DNA from: Pelomonas sp047654785
GTDB lineage: Bacteria > Pseudomonadota > Gammaproteobacteria > Burkholderiales > Burkholderiaceae_C
Direction: 5' to 3'
DNA: 64,000 bases
Assembly (NCBI RefSeq): GCF_047654785.1
Contig: NZ_JASGKQ010000001.1
Span: forward strand, 868,001 to 932,000
Shown: piece by piece, positions 30,404 through 40,070 of the stretch
Position numbering within the stretch: the stretch's first letter is position 1
Layout: each line of letters begins with the position of its first letter
Translations under genes and position numbers: made by a program
Notes under the pieces: generated by a model
Databases searched by the model: none
Told to the model about the DNA's origin: nothing
Seen by the model: the letters and a program-made list of their open reading frames with translations, nothing else

Positions 30404-33400
30404 TTAAGGAGGGGCGGGCGCGCGGGCCTGCAGCCGGGCCGCCCAGTCGCGCCGCGCGGGCCCGGCCAGCCAGTCCGCCAGCGCGTCGGGCGGCATGGCG
30501 GCGGCGATGCCGTGGCCCTGGCCCAGCCGGCAGCCCAGGCGCAGCAGCTCGCGGGCGTGGGCGCGGCTTTCCACGCCCTTGGCCAGCACGGCGCAGCCGA
30601 TGTTGCGCGCCAGGCCGATGACGCTCTCCACCAGCGACAGGTCGCGCGCGTCGCCCAGCATGCCCTGCACATAGCTGCGGTCGAGCTTGAGGGTGTCGAC
30701 GCTGAGCTGCTTCAGCGCCGCCAGCCGCGAGTAGCCGGCGCCGAAGTCGTCCAGCGCGACGCCCACGCCCAGCGCCTGGCAGCGCTGGATCAGGGCCTGC
30801 GCGGCGTCGGTCTCGGCCAGCGCGTCGGCCTCCGGCAGGTCCAGCTGCAGCAGCCGGGCCACCTCGGGCGGCTGGCGCTGCAGCAGCTCTTGCAGCCGCT
30901 GCGGGAAGTCCGGCCGGCGCAGCTGGCGGGCGCCGACGTTGACGCTGACCGGCAGGCCGTGGCCGTTCCCGCCGTCGATGCCGCGGCGCCGCCAGGCGGC
31001 CGCCTGCCCCAGCGCCTCCTCGATGACCCAGTCGCCCACCTGCACCGCCAGGCCGCTGCCGGCCATCGCCGGCAGGAAGTGCGCCGGCGTCAGCAGGCCG
31101 CGCTCCGGGTGCTGCCAGCGCAGCAGCGCCTCCACGCCGGCCACCTGGCCGGTGCGCAGGTCGATCTGCGGCTGGTAGTGCAGCAGCAGCTCGCCGCCGT
31201 CCAGCGCGCGCTGCAGGCGGGCCAGCGCGATCAGGTCGGCCTCGTCGCGCGGGGCCAGCGCCGGGTCGTGGAACTGCGCGCTGCCGCGCCGCGCGCCCTT
31301 GGCCCGGTACAGCGCATGGCCGGCGTGGCGCAGCAGGGTCTCGGGGTCGGCCTCGTCCTGCGGGTAGAGCGTGGCGCCGATGCTGGCGCCGATCTCCAGC
31401 ACCAGGCCGTCGCCGACGCGGCTCTCGCGCAGCGCCACCGGCATGGACAGCACGGCCAGCAGCCGCGCGGTGGCGCGCTGCGCCTCCTCGGGCGTCTGCA
31501 CGCGCATCAGCACCGCGAACTCGTCGCCGTGCAGCCGGGCGAGGTGGTCGGTCGCGTCGGGCCAGGCGCCGCGCGCGCCGCGCAGCGTGGCCTGCAGCCG
31601 GCTGCCGAGCTGCCGCAGCACGGCGTCGGCCACCGCCGGGCCGTGCGCGGCGTTGACGCCGGCGAAGTCGTCCAGGTCGACGATGGCCACGACCAGCCGG
31701 CAGCCGTCGCGGCTGGCGGCGGCGAGGGACTGCCGCAGCAGCCGCATGAACTCGTCGCGGTTGGGCAGGCCGGTGGCGGCGTCGAAGCGCAGGCTGCGCT
31801 GCAGCAGTTCCTGCTGGCGCCGCTGCTCGCCCAGGTCCGTCACGCTCAGCAGCCGCCAGCGCGGCGCGACGCCGTCCGGCTCGGGCACCGGGCTGAGGCG
31901 GGCGGCGAACACGTGCCGGCCGCCGTCGTCCAGCTCGGCATGCAGCTCGCCGTCCCAGGCCTGGCCAGCGCTCAGCCGCGCATGCAGCGCCGCCGGCTCG
32001 TGGCCGCTGCGCTGCAGGTTGGCGGCGCCCAGCGGCGCGGCGGTGCGGCCCACCAGCGCCTCCAGCGGGGTGTGCAGGATCTCGCAGTAGGCGGGGTTGG
32101 CCTCGACGACGCGCCACTGCATGTCCAGCAGCGCCAGGCCCTCGCTGGCCTGCCGGAACAGCGCGGCGGACAGGCGCTCGCGCTCCTCGGCGGCATGGCG
32201 CCAGCTGACGTCGGCCAGCGTGGCGACGAGGCCGCGGGCGCGGCCCCGGCGGTCGCGCCGCGGCACGTGGGCGCGCAGTTCGTGCCAGCGCCAGTCGCCG
32301 CCGTCGGCGGCCAGCCGCAGCGCCAGGCCGAGCTGGTCCTGCCCCGGCGTGGTGAGCAGCTCGCGCAGCGCGGCGCGCACCGCGCCGCGGTCGCGCGGGT
32401 GGGCCACGTGGACCCAGTCCAGCGGCGCGCCGCCGCCATGGCCGGCCCCGGCCACGGGCGCGGTCAGCGCCAGCCAGCGCGCCGAGGCATGGCGGTGGCC
32501 GTCCGGGAGGCGCCACTCGGCCAGCGCGAAGCCCTGCGCGTCGAGCGCGCGGCGCCAGCCGTTGTGGTCATCGGTCTGGCGGCGGCTCAGCGCGACGATG
32601 CACAGCGGCAGCACGGCCAGCGCCGCGCCGCTGGCCCAGGCGGCCGGCGACGCGGGCGCGGTCAGCGCCCACAGCGCCAGCAGCGCGGTGCCCAGGCGCG
32701 CGTTGCGGCGCGGCGCGGCCTGCAGCGCGTGCAGGCCCAGCAGCAGCGGCGGCGCCAGCAGCAGGTCGGCCTCGGGCCGCCAGGCCAGCGCCAGTTGCGC
32801 GGCGACGGCGGCGGCTGCGAGCAGCCGGCCGGCCCAGCGGCCACCGCGCCGCGGCGGCTGCGAGCTGGCCTGCAGCGCCGTGCCCGCGCTCAGCAGCGCC
32901 AGCGCCCAGGCGCCGGCCAGCGCCAGCGCGCCGCCGAGGGCGGCGCTGCGCGGCTGCCCGGCCAGCATCAGCAGGCCGAAGGCGAGCAGCCCGGCCAGCA
33001 GCGGCGCGGCGGCGCCCGCCAGCAGCGCGAAGCCCAGCCTGTCGCGCCAGTGGGCGAGCCGGCCGGTGAGGCCGAGCCGGCGCAGCAGCGTGCGGTTCAG
33101 CACCGCCGCCAGCAGCGGCAGCGCCAGCACGCCGGCCAGCGGCGCGGTGGCGCCGGCCAGGCCGGCCGATGCCAACCCGCCGCCCGGCAGCAGCGGCGCC
33201 AGGCCGCCCAGCAGCAGGCCGGCCATCAGCAGCGGCAGCGCCCAGGCGCCGAGTCGCCACAGGGTCGTCAGCCCGAGTGCCGCCACCAGCAGCGGGATGA
33301 ACAGCGCGATGGCCGGCAGGGCGGCGGCGGGCTGCGGCAGGCGCAGCGGCGGCGGCAGCGCCGGGCCCGCCAGCGCCCAGGCGGCGGCGAGGCCGACACC

Positions 33401-33574
33401 CAGGCCGGCCAGCGCGGCCAGGCCGGCATGGCGCAGCCGGCGCCCGCCGCGGCGGGCCCGGATGCGGCGCGGGCCGGGCGGCTGCGTGGCCGGCGGCGGG
33501 GCGAGGGGATCGGGGGGCTGGAGGGCCGGGCGGCGGGGCCGCGCGGCGTCGCCGGCGTCGGGGCGCAGCGCCAT
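30404..33574 (-). CDS. Membrane PAS-GGDEF-EAL cyclic di-GMP protein
   Basis: A 1056-residue inner-membrane sensor. About eight hydrophobic helices (residues 45-340) come first, then PAS-like regions (HELRAHVPRRDRRGR..., LALLDMQWRVVEANPAY). A GGDEF domain follows with RLHGDEF (about 680), the first Gly replaced by His, so cyclase activity is doubtful. The C-terminal EAL domain retains VEALLRWQHPERG (about 815) and VALDDFGAGYS, consistent with active c-di-GMP phosphodiesterase. It precedes dnaG by 9 bp on the same strand. Confidence 0.88.
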   Translation of the reverse strand: MALRPDAGDAARPRRPALQPPDPLAPPPATQPPGPRRIRARRGGRRLRHAGLAALAGLGVGLAAAWALAGPALPPPLRLPQPAAALPAIALFIPLLVAALGLTTLWRLGAWALPLLMAGLLLGGLAPLLPGGGLASAGLAGATAPLAGVLALPLLAAVLNRTLLRRLGLTGRLAHWRDRLGFALLAGAAAPLLAGLLAFGLLMLAGQPRSAALGGALALAGAWALALLSAGTALQASSQPPRRGGRWAGRLLAAAAVAAQLALAWRPEADLLLAPPLLLGLHALQAAPRRNARLGTALLALWALTAPASPAAWASGAALAVLPLCIVALSRRQTDDHNGWRRALDAQGFALAEWRLPDGHRHASARWLALTAPVAGAGHGGGAPLDWVHVAHPRDRGAVRAALRELLTTPGQDQLGLALRLAADGGDWRWHELRAHVPRRDRRGRARGLVATLADVSWRHAAEERERLSAALFRQASEGLALLDMQWRVVEANPAYCEILHTPLEALVGRTAAPLGAANLQRSGHEPAALHARLSAGQAWDGELHAELDDGGRHVFAARLSPVPEPDGVAPRWRLLSVTDLGEQRRQQELLQRSLRFDAATGLPNRDEFMRLLRQSLAAASRDGCRLVVAIVDLDDFAGVNAAHGPAVADAVLRQLGSRLQATLRGARGAWPDATDHLARLHGDEFAVLMRVQTPEEAQRATARLLAVLSMPVALRESRVGDGLVLEIGASIGATLYPQDEADPETLLRHAGHALYRAKGARRGSAQFHDPALAPRDEADLIALARLQRALDGGELLLHYQPQIDLRTGQVAGVEALLRWQHPERGLLTPAHFLPAMAGSGLAVQVGDWVIEEALGQAAAWRRRGIDGGNGHGLPVSVNVGARQLRRPDFPQRLQELLQRQPPEVARLLQLDLPEADALAETDAAQALIQRCQALGVGVALDDFGAGYSRLAALKQLSVDTLKLDRSYVQGMLGDARDLSLVESVIGLARNIGCAVLAKGVESRAHARELLRLGCRLGQGHGIAAAMPPDALADWLAGPARRDWAARLQARAPAPP

Positions 33575-33663
33575 CGGTCAGGCCGCGGCAGGAACGCCGC
33601 GGTGGCGGGGGCCGGACGGCAGGGCGGGGCGCATGCGCCGGAGTTTAGGCGGGTGCCTGTGCC

Positions 33664-33696
33664 AAAAGAAAAGGGCCACCCAGAAAGGGCGGCCCT
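33664..33696 (-). terminator. Intrinsic terminator of the H-NS-like gene
   Basis: On the minus strand AGGGCCGCCC-TTTCT-GGGTGGCCCT (one mismatch) is followed by TTTTCTTTT. It lies about 50 bases after the stop codon. Confidence 0.82.
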
Positions 33697-33748
33697 GGTT
33701 TGCGGGGCGGCCGGCCGCTGCTGCGGCCGATTCCCGCCGGTGCGGGGT

Positions 33749-34045
33749 TCAGATGGTGAAGTCGGTCAGCTTGGCGCCGCCGGCAATCGCGGCCTTCAGC
33801 CATTTGGGTTGCAGGCCGCGGCCGCTCCAGGTTTCGCCGGTGGCCTGGTTGCGATACTTGGCCGCCACCTTGGACACCTTGGCAGGCTTGGCGGTGCGCA
33901 TGCTGAGGTCGGCCACGGTCAGGCCATATTCGCTCATCAGCGCCTTGACCTTGGCGACCGCTTCGCCGCGCTCGCGCTCCTTGGTTTGGTTGATCTGCTG
34001 GTCGAGTGCTTCGCGCTGGGCCAGGAGTTCTTTCAGGGTGGACAT
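33749..34045 (-). CDS. hns: H-NS family nucleoid-associated protein (Bv3F/HvrA type)
   Basis: A 98-residue xenogeneic silencer or nucleoid protein. The N-terminal coiled-coil oligomerisation segment is LKELLAQREALDQQINQTKERERGEAVAKVKALM. The C-terminal DNA-binding domain is AAKYRNQATGETWSGRGLQPKWLKAAI. The usual AT-hook-like (Q/R)GR reads RGL here, which may alter minor-groove binding. It has its own promoter and terminator, and a leader of roughly 95 bases. Confidence 0.93.
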   Translation of the reverse strand: MSTLKELLAQREALDQQINQTKERERGEAVAKVKALMSEYGLTVADLSMRTAKPAKVSKVAAKYRNQATGETWSGRGLQPKWLKAAIAGGAKLTDFTI

Positions 34046-34147
34046 GCTGCTATTCCTCTTGCGATTTGACCGGTGAGGCGCCCGACGTTGCGGCGGCGCG
34101 GCTCTGGAGACGGCCGGGCGGCTGCCCTGGATTATCTCCGCCCGGTA

Positions 34148-34176
34148 ATTAAATCGCGGACCGGGGATTCAGGCAA
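34148..34176 (-). promoter_or_regulatory. Sigma-70 promoter of the H-NS-like gene
   Basis: On the minus strand TTGCCT (34176-34171), a 17-bp spacer and TTTAAT (34153-34148) fit the sigma-70 consensus. They lie in a locally AT-rich patch about 100 bp upstream of the start codon. Confidence 0.55.
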
Positions 34177-34243
34177 GGGTTTTCGTCGGCCGCAGGCTAC
34201 GGGTTTTCATCCGGTGCGGGCTATTTCAAGGCATTCGCGGGCC

Positions 34244-34522
34244 TCAGGCCGAGGGCGGCACGTAGCCCGCCACGGCCTCGGCGCCGGTGCCGAAGAAGAA
34301 TTGCTCGGCCTGACGCATCAGATACTGGCGGGCGCGCAGGTCCGCGAGGTTGAGGCGGTTTTCATTGACCAGCATGGTCTGGTGCTTCATCCAGGCGGCC
34401 CAGGCTTCCTTGCTGACGTTTTCCCAGACCCGCTTGCCGAGTTCGGTATGGACGGGGTAGGGCGGGAAGTCCAGGCCCTCGGCTTCCTTCTTCAGATAGG
34501 CGCAGTGGATGGTGCGGGGCAT
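34244..34522 (-). CDS. yggX: Fe(II)-trafficking/oxidative damage protection protein YggX
   Basis: A 92-residue small cytoplasmic protein. The family opening MPRTIHCAYLKKEAEGLDFPPYP has the conserved Cys, then LGKRVWENVSKEAWAAWMKHQTMLVNENRLNL, and C-terminal YLMRQAEQFFFG. YggX protects Fe-S proteins and is linked to iron trafficking. The start at 34522 has GGAG upstream; a longer frame to 34540 is unsupported. A strong terminator separates it from argA. Confidence 0.95.
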   Translation of the reverse strand: MPRTIHCAYLKKEAEGLDFPPYPVHTELGKRVWENVSKEAWAAWMKHQTMLVNENRLNLADLRARQYLMRQAEQFFFGTGAEAVAGYVPPSA

Positions 34523-34547
34523 GGCGGATCTCCTGGTCACGTGAACG

Positions 34548-34580
34548 ATAAAACGGCCGGCACTGTAGCGTGCCGGCCGT
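34548..34580 (-). terminator. Intrinsic terminator of argA
   Basis: On the minus strand the perfect 10-bp stem ACGGCCGGCA/TGCCGGCCGT is followed by TTTATC. It lies about 20 bases after the argA stop and before yggX. Confidence 0.85.
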
Positions 34581-34600
34581 ATGGGTGGGCCCGGCGCGGG

Positions 34601-35944
<1,344 letters not shown>

Positions 35945-35983
35945 GGCGCGGGATTCTCGGGCCTGCGGGACAATCTGGCCTCA

Positions 35984-38900
35984 ATGAATTCAGAACTTCG
36001 TGAGAGCCGGCGCGCGCCGGCGCAGGGCCGCTCCCAAGGCGGCGCAGCCCCCTCGGGGGGCAGCTCATCGGCAGATGAGCGTGGGGGCCAACAAGTTCAG
36101 CAGCCGGCTCTTTCCATTTCCTTTCCCGAGTCGCTGCCGGTTTCTTCGCGCCGCGACGAAATCGCGCGGGCGCTGCGCGAGCACCAGGTCGTCATCGTCT
36201 GCGGCGAGACGGGCTCCGGCAAGACGACGCAGCTGCCCAAGATCGCGCTGGCGATGGGCCGGGGCCGGCTCAACGGCGGCGGGCTGATCGGCCACACCCA
36301 GCCGCGCCGCATCGCCGCCAGCAGCGTCGCCAAGCGCATCGCCGAGGAGTTGAAGACGCCGCTGGGCGAGGTGGTCGGCTACAAGGTGCGCTTCCAGGAC
36401 CGGCTGTCCAAGGGCGCGTCGGTCAAGCTGATGACGGACGGCATCCTGCTGGCCGAGACGCAGAGCGACCCGCTGCTGCGCGCCTACGACACGCTCATCA
36501 TCGACGAGGCTCACGAGCGCAGCCTGAACATCGACTTTTTGCTCGGCTATCTGCGCGAACTGCTGCCGCGCCGGCCGGACCTGAAGGTCATCGTCACGTC
36601 GGCCACGATCGACGCGGAACGCTTTGCGCAGCACTTCGCCTCCGGCAAGGGGCCGGCGCCGGTGCTGATGGTCAGTGGCCGGCTCTACCCGGTCGAGCAG
36701 CGCTACCGCCCGTTCGAGGAAAGCCGCGAGTACGACCTGAACAGCGCGATCACCGACGCGGTGGATGAACTCTGGCGCGAGGGTGGCGGCGACGTGCTGG
36801 TCTTCCTGCCCGGCGAGCGCGAGATCCGCGAGGCCGCCGAAGCCTTGAGGAAACACCACCCGCCCGGCGTCGAGGTGCTGCCGCTGTTCTCGCGGCTGTC
36901 CGAGGCCGAGCAGAACAAGGTGTTCGAGCCGCACGGCCAGCGCCGCATCGTGCTGGCGACCAACGTCGCCGAAACCTCGCTGACGGTGCCCGGCATCCGC
37001 TACGTCATCGACCCTGGCCTCGCGCGCGTGAAGCGCTACAGCTACCGCAACAAGGTCGAGCAGCTGCTGATCGAGAACATCAGCCAGGCGGCGGCCAACC
37101 AGCGCGCCGGCCGCTGCGGGCGGGTGTCCAACGGCATCTGCATCCGGCTCTACAGCGAGCAGGCGTTCAACGAGCGGCCGAAGTTCACCGACCCGGAAAT
37201 CCTGCGCAGCAGCCTGGCCGGCGTGATCCTGCGCATGAAGTCGCTGCACCTGGGCGACGTGGAGCGCTTCCCCTTCATCGAGGCGCCGCGCCCCAAGGCC
37301 ATCGCCGACGGCTATCAGCTGCTGGCCGAACTGGGCGCGGTGGACGACGCCAATGAACTGACCAGCCTGGGGCGCGAACTCTCGCGCCTGCCGCTGGACC
37401 CGCGCGTCGGCCGCATGATCCTGGAGGCGCGCTCGCGCCAGGCGCTGACGGAGGTGCTGGTCATCGCGTCCGCGCTGTCCGGCCAGGACGTGCGCGACCG
37501 CCCGCAGGAGCAGCAGCAGGCCGCCGACGAGAAGCACAAGAAGTTCGACGACGAGAAGTCGGAGTTCATGGGCTATCTCAAGCTGTGGAAATGGCTGGGC
37601 GAGTCGAAAGGCGAAGTTGTTGACCCCCAGGACGCCGCTGTGCGGCGTCCACCCCCCGAGGGGGCTGCGGCATCTCGGGGCGGCCCAGCGATGCCGCGCG
37701 GCCACAAGCTCTCGCACCGCAAGCACGAGCAATTGCTGCGCGAGAACTTCGTCAGCCCGCGCCGCGTGCGCGAGTGGCGCGACGTGCATTCGCAGCTGCA
37801 CACCGTCGTCACCGAGCAGGGCTGGCGGCTCAACCAGAGCCCGGCCACCTACGAGCAGGTGCATTTGTCGATGCTCGCTGGCCTGCTCGGCAACATCGGC
37901 TGCAAGAGCGACGACGAGGACTGGTACCTCGGCGCGCGCGGCATCAAGTTCTGGCGCCACCCCGGCGCGCACCTGAGCAAGAAGCCGGGCCGCTGGATCG
38001 TCGCGGCCGAGCTGGTCGACACCTCGCGCCTGTATGGCCGCGGCCTGGCCAACATCGAGCCGCAGTGGCTGCCGCCCATCGCCGGCCACCTGATCAAGAC
38101 GCAGCTGCTGGAGCCGCACTGGGAGAAGAAGGCCGCCGAGGTCGTCGCGCTGGAGCGGGCCACGCTCTACGGCCTCGTGCTGTATTCGGGCAAGCGCGTG
38201 AACTTCGGCCGCGTCGATGCGAAGACCGCGCGCGAGATCTTCATCCGCGAGGGCCTGGTCAACGACGAGCTGCCCGAAGACCTCGTGCGGCAACTGCCCT
38301 TCATCGCCCACAACCGGCGCCAGATCGCCAAGGTCGAGGCGCTGGAGCACAAGTCGCGCCGCCAGGACGTGCTGGTGGACGACGAGCTGATCCACGCCTT
38401 CTACGACCAGCACCTGCCGGCCGAGGTGTACTCCGGCACGACGCTGCTGAAGTGGTGGCGCGAGGCCAGCAAGGCCGAGCCGAAGCTGCTGCACCTGAGC
38501 CAGGACGAGCTGATGCGCCACGAGGCCGCGGGCGTCACCAGCGAGGCCTTCCCCAAGGTCATCCGCCTCGGCGGCGTGGATTGCGCGGCGGCCTATCTGC
38601 ACGAGCCCGGCGACGCGCGCGACGGCCTGACGGTGGCGGTGCCGATCTTCGCGCTCAACCAGGTCAGCGAGGAGCGCGCCGAATGGCTGGTGCCCGGCAT
38701 GCTGTCGGCCAAGGTCACGGCGCTGCTGAAGAGCCTGCACCAGAAGCCGCGCGCGCGGCTGACGCCGCTGCCGGACTTCGTCGCCGAGTTCATCGAACTG
38801 GCCCCCTTCGGCCAGGGCGCACTGGTCGAGGTGCTGCTGAAGGCCGTGCGCGAGCGCACGCAGCTGGCCGTGCAGCGCAACGACTTCAAGCTGGAGCAGC

Positions 38901-39991
38901 TGCCCGCCCACCTGTTCATGAACTTCCGCGTCGTCGACGAGCATGGCCGCCAGCTCGGCCAGGGCCGGCAGCTCGCCGCGCTGAAGGCGGAGCTGGGCGG
39001 GCAGGCGCGCTCGGCCTTCCAGGCGCTGGCGGCGCTGAAGCTGCCGGCCAAGGACGAAGCGCCCCGGCCGGCACCGGCGCCGGTGGCGGGCAAGGGCGTG
39101 CGGGCCGAGGTCGTCAAAAAGCCCGAGCCTGCCCGTGACGCGAGCGCCCCCTACACGGACTGGACCTTCGGCGAGCTGCCCGAGCTGCTGGAGGTGCGCA
39201 AGGGCGGCCAGACGCTGATCGGCTTCCCGGCGCTGATCGACAAGGGCGCGCACGTCGAGATCGAGGTCTTCGACGAGCCCGGGGTCGCCGCCGCGAAGCA
39301 CCGCGCCGGCCTGCGCCGCCTCGTCGCGCTGCAGCTCAAGGAGCCGCTGAAGTTCCTGGAGAAGAACATCCCCGACCTGCAGCGCATGTCGGTGCTGTTC
39401 ATGGGCCTGGGCACGGCCGAGGAGCTGCGCGACCAGGTCATCGCCGTCGCGCTGGAGCGCGCCTTCCTGGCCGACCCGCTGCCGACCGACGCGCCGTCGT
39501 TCCGCAAGCGCCTCGACGAGGGCCGCAGCCGCCTGAACCTGATCGCGCAGGAGGTGGCCCGCGCCGCGCACGCCGTGCTGCAGGAGTTCGCCAACGCCAG
39601 CCGCAAGCTCAAGGACGCACGCCCGGCCAAGGACGTGGCCGACGACATCGCCGCGCAGCTGCAGCGCCTGGTGCCCAAGCGCTTCGCGCTGGACACGCCG
39701 TGGCCGCAGCTGCAGCACCTGCCGCGCTACCTGAAGGCGGTCACCGGCCGGCTCGACAAGCTGCGCGCCGACCCGGCGCGCGACGCCCGGCTGATGGCCG
39801 AGGTGCGGCCGCTGGAGCAGCGCTACCTGCGCCGCCTGGCCGAGCTCAAGGGCGTCAGGGACGCGCGGCTGGACGACTTCCGCTGGCAGCTGGAGGAGCT
39901 GCGCGTCAGCCTGTTCGCGCAGGAGCTGCGCACGCCGCAGCCGGTCAGCGTGAAGCGGCTGGACAAGGTCTGGAGCCAGCTCAGCGGCTGA
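35984..39991 (+). CDS. hrpA: DEAH-box ATP-dependent RNA helicase HrpA
   Basis: A 1335-residue helicase (E. coli HrpA is about 1300). The order is: N-terminal leader, Walker A GETGSGKTTQLPK, the DEAH box in IIDEAHERSL, VTSATID, NVAETSLTVPGIRYVIDPG and QRAGRCGR, then HA2/OB-fold and the large C-terminal HrpA domain ending DKVWSQLSG. Two in-frame 75-bp REP-like repeats interrupt it. One lies at residues about 13-37, right after the start; the other at about 545-569, between KWLGESKG and the downstream GHKLSHRKHEQLL. The conserved helicase start FPESLPVSSRRDEI follows the first repeat. Confidence 0.96.
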   Translation: MNSELRESRRAPAQGRSQGGAAPSGGSSSADERGGQQVQQPALSISFPESLPVSSRRDEIARALREHQVVIVCGETGSGKTTQLPKIALAMGRGRLNGGGLIGHTQPRRIAASSVAKRIAEELKTPLGEVVGYKVRFQDRLSKGASVKLMTDGILLAETQSDPLLRAYDTLIIDEAHERSLNIDFLLGYLRELLPRRPDLKVIVTSATIDAERFAQHFASGKGPAPVLMVSGRLYPVEQRYRPFEESREYDLNSAITDAVDELWREGGGDVLVFLPGEREIREAAEALRKHHPPGVEVLPLFSRLSEAEQNKVFEPHGQRRIVLATNVAETSLTVPGIRYVIDPGLARVKRYSYRNKVEQLLIENISQAAANQRAGRCGRVSNGICIRLYSEQAFNERPKFTDPEILRSSLAGVILRMKSLHLGDVERFPFIEAPRPKAIADGYQLLAELGAVDDANELTSLGRELSRLPLDPRVGRMILEARSRQALTEVLVIASALSGQDVRDRPQEQQQAADEKHKKFDDEKSEFMGYLKLWKWLGESKGEVVDPQDAAVRRPPPEGAAASRGGPAMPRGHKLSHRKHEQLLRENFVSPRRVREWRDVHSQLHTVVTEQGWRLNQSPATYEQVHLSMLAGLLGNIGCKSDDEDWYLGARGIKFWRHPGAHLSKKPGRWIVAAELVDTSRLYGRGLANIEPQWLPPIAGHLIKTQLLEPHWEKKAAEVVALERATLYGLVLYSGKRVNFGRVDAKTAREIFIREGLVNDELPEDLVRQLPFIAHNRRQIAKVEALEHKSRRQDVLVDDELIHAFYDQHLPAEVYSGTTLLKWWREASKAEPKLLHLSQDELMRHEAAGVTSEAFPKVIRLGGVDCAAAYLHEPGDARDGLTVAVPIFALNQVSEERAEWLVPGMLSAKVTALLKSLHQKPRARLTPLPDFVAEFIELAPFGQGALVEVLLKAVRERTQLAVQRNDFKLEQLPAHLFMNFRVVDEHGRQLGQGRQLAALKAELGGQARSAFQALAALKLPAKDEAPRPAPAPVAGKGVRAEVVKKPEPARDASAPYTDWTFGELPELLEVRKGGQTLIGFPALIDKGAHVEIEVFDEPGVAAAKHRAGLRRLVALQLKEPLKFLEKNIPDLQRMSVLFMGLGTAEELRDQVIAVALERAFLADPLPTDAPSFRKRLDEGRSRLNLIAQEVARAAHAVLQEFANASRKLKDARPAKDVADDIAAQLQRLVPKRFALDTPWPQLQHLPRYLKAVTGRLDKLRADPARDARLMAEVRPLEQRYLRRLAELKGVRDARLDDFRWQLEELRVSLFAQELRTPQPVSVKRLDKVWSQLSG
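36021..36095 (-). repeat. REP-like 75-bp repeat, copy A (inside hrpA)
   Basis: On the minus strand it reads CTTGTTGGCCCCCA, the hairpin GCTCATC-TGCC-GATGAGC, CCCCCCGAGGGGG, then CTGCG...GCGGCCCTGCG. It matches copy B (37616-37690) outside the internal hairpin and has the same length, but is inverted relative to it. It is translated in frame as part of the HrpA N-terminus. Confidence 0.8.
37616..37690 (+). repeat. REP-like 75-bp repeat, copy B (inside hrpA)
   Basis: It reads GTTGTTGACCCCCA, the hairpin GGACGCCGC-TGT-GCGGCGTCC, CCCCCCGAGGGGG, then CTGCG...GGCGGCCCAGCG. The inner hairpin differs from copy A in sequence but keeps perfect pairing. It is translated in frame in the middle of HrpA as a Pro/Arg/Gly-rich insertion. 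Confidence 0.8.
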
Positions 39992-40070
39992 CGCCGGAAG
40001 GCGCGGCGGCGGAAATCCGTCGCATTTCCGGCCCTGCACGCCCCTTCGGGGTGCGCCGGCCTGGGGTCCA

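Noticed and set aside
28316..34069. A 1917-codon open frame on + across dnaG, the GGDEF/EAL gene and hns
   Set aside because: It is antisense to well-supported genes and reads as low-complexity Arg/Gln/Ala/Gly sequence, a by-product of high GC content and third-position bias.
40036..40054. Intrinsic terminator after hrpA
   Set aside because: The GC-rich hairpin with a TTCG-type loop pairs imperfectly and is not followed by a T-run.
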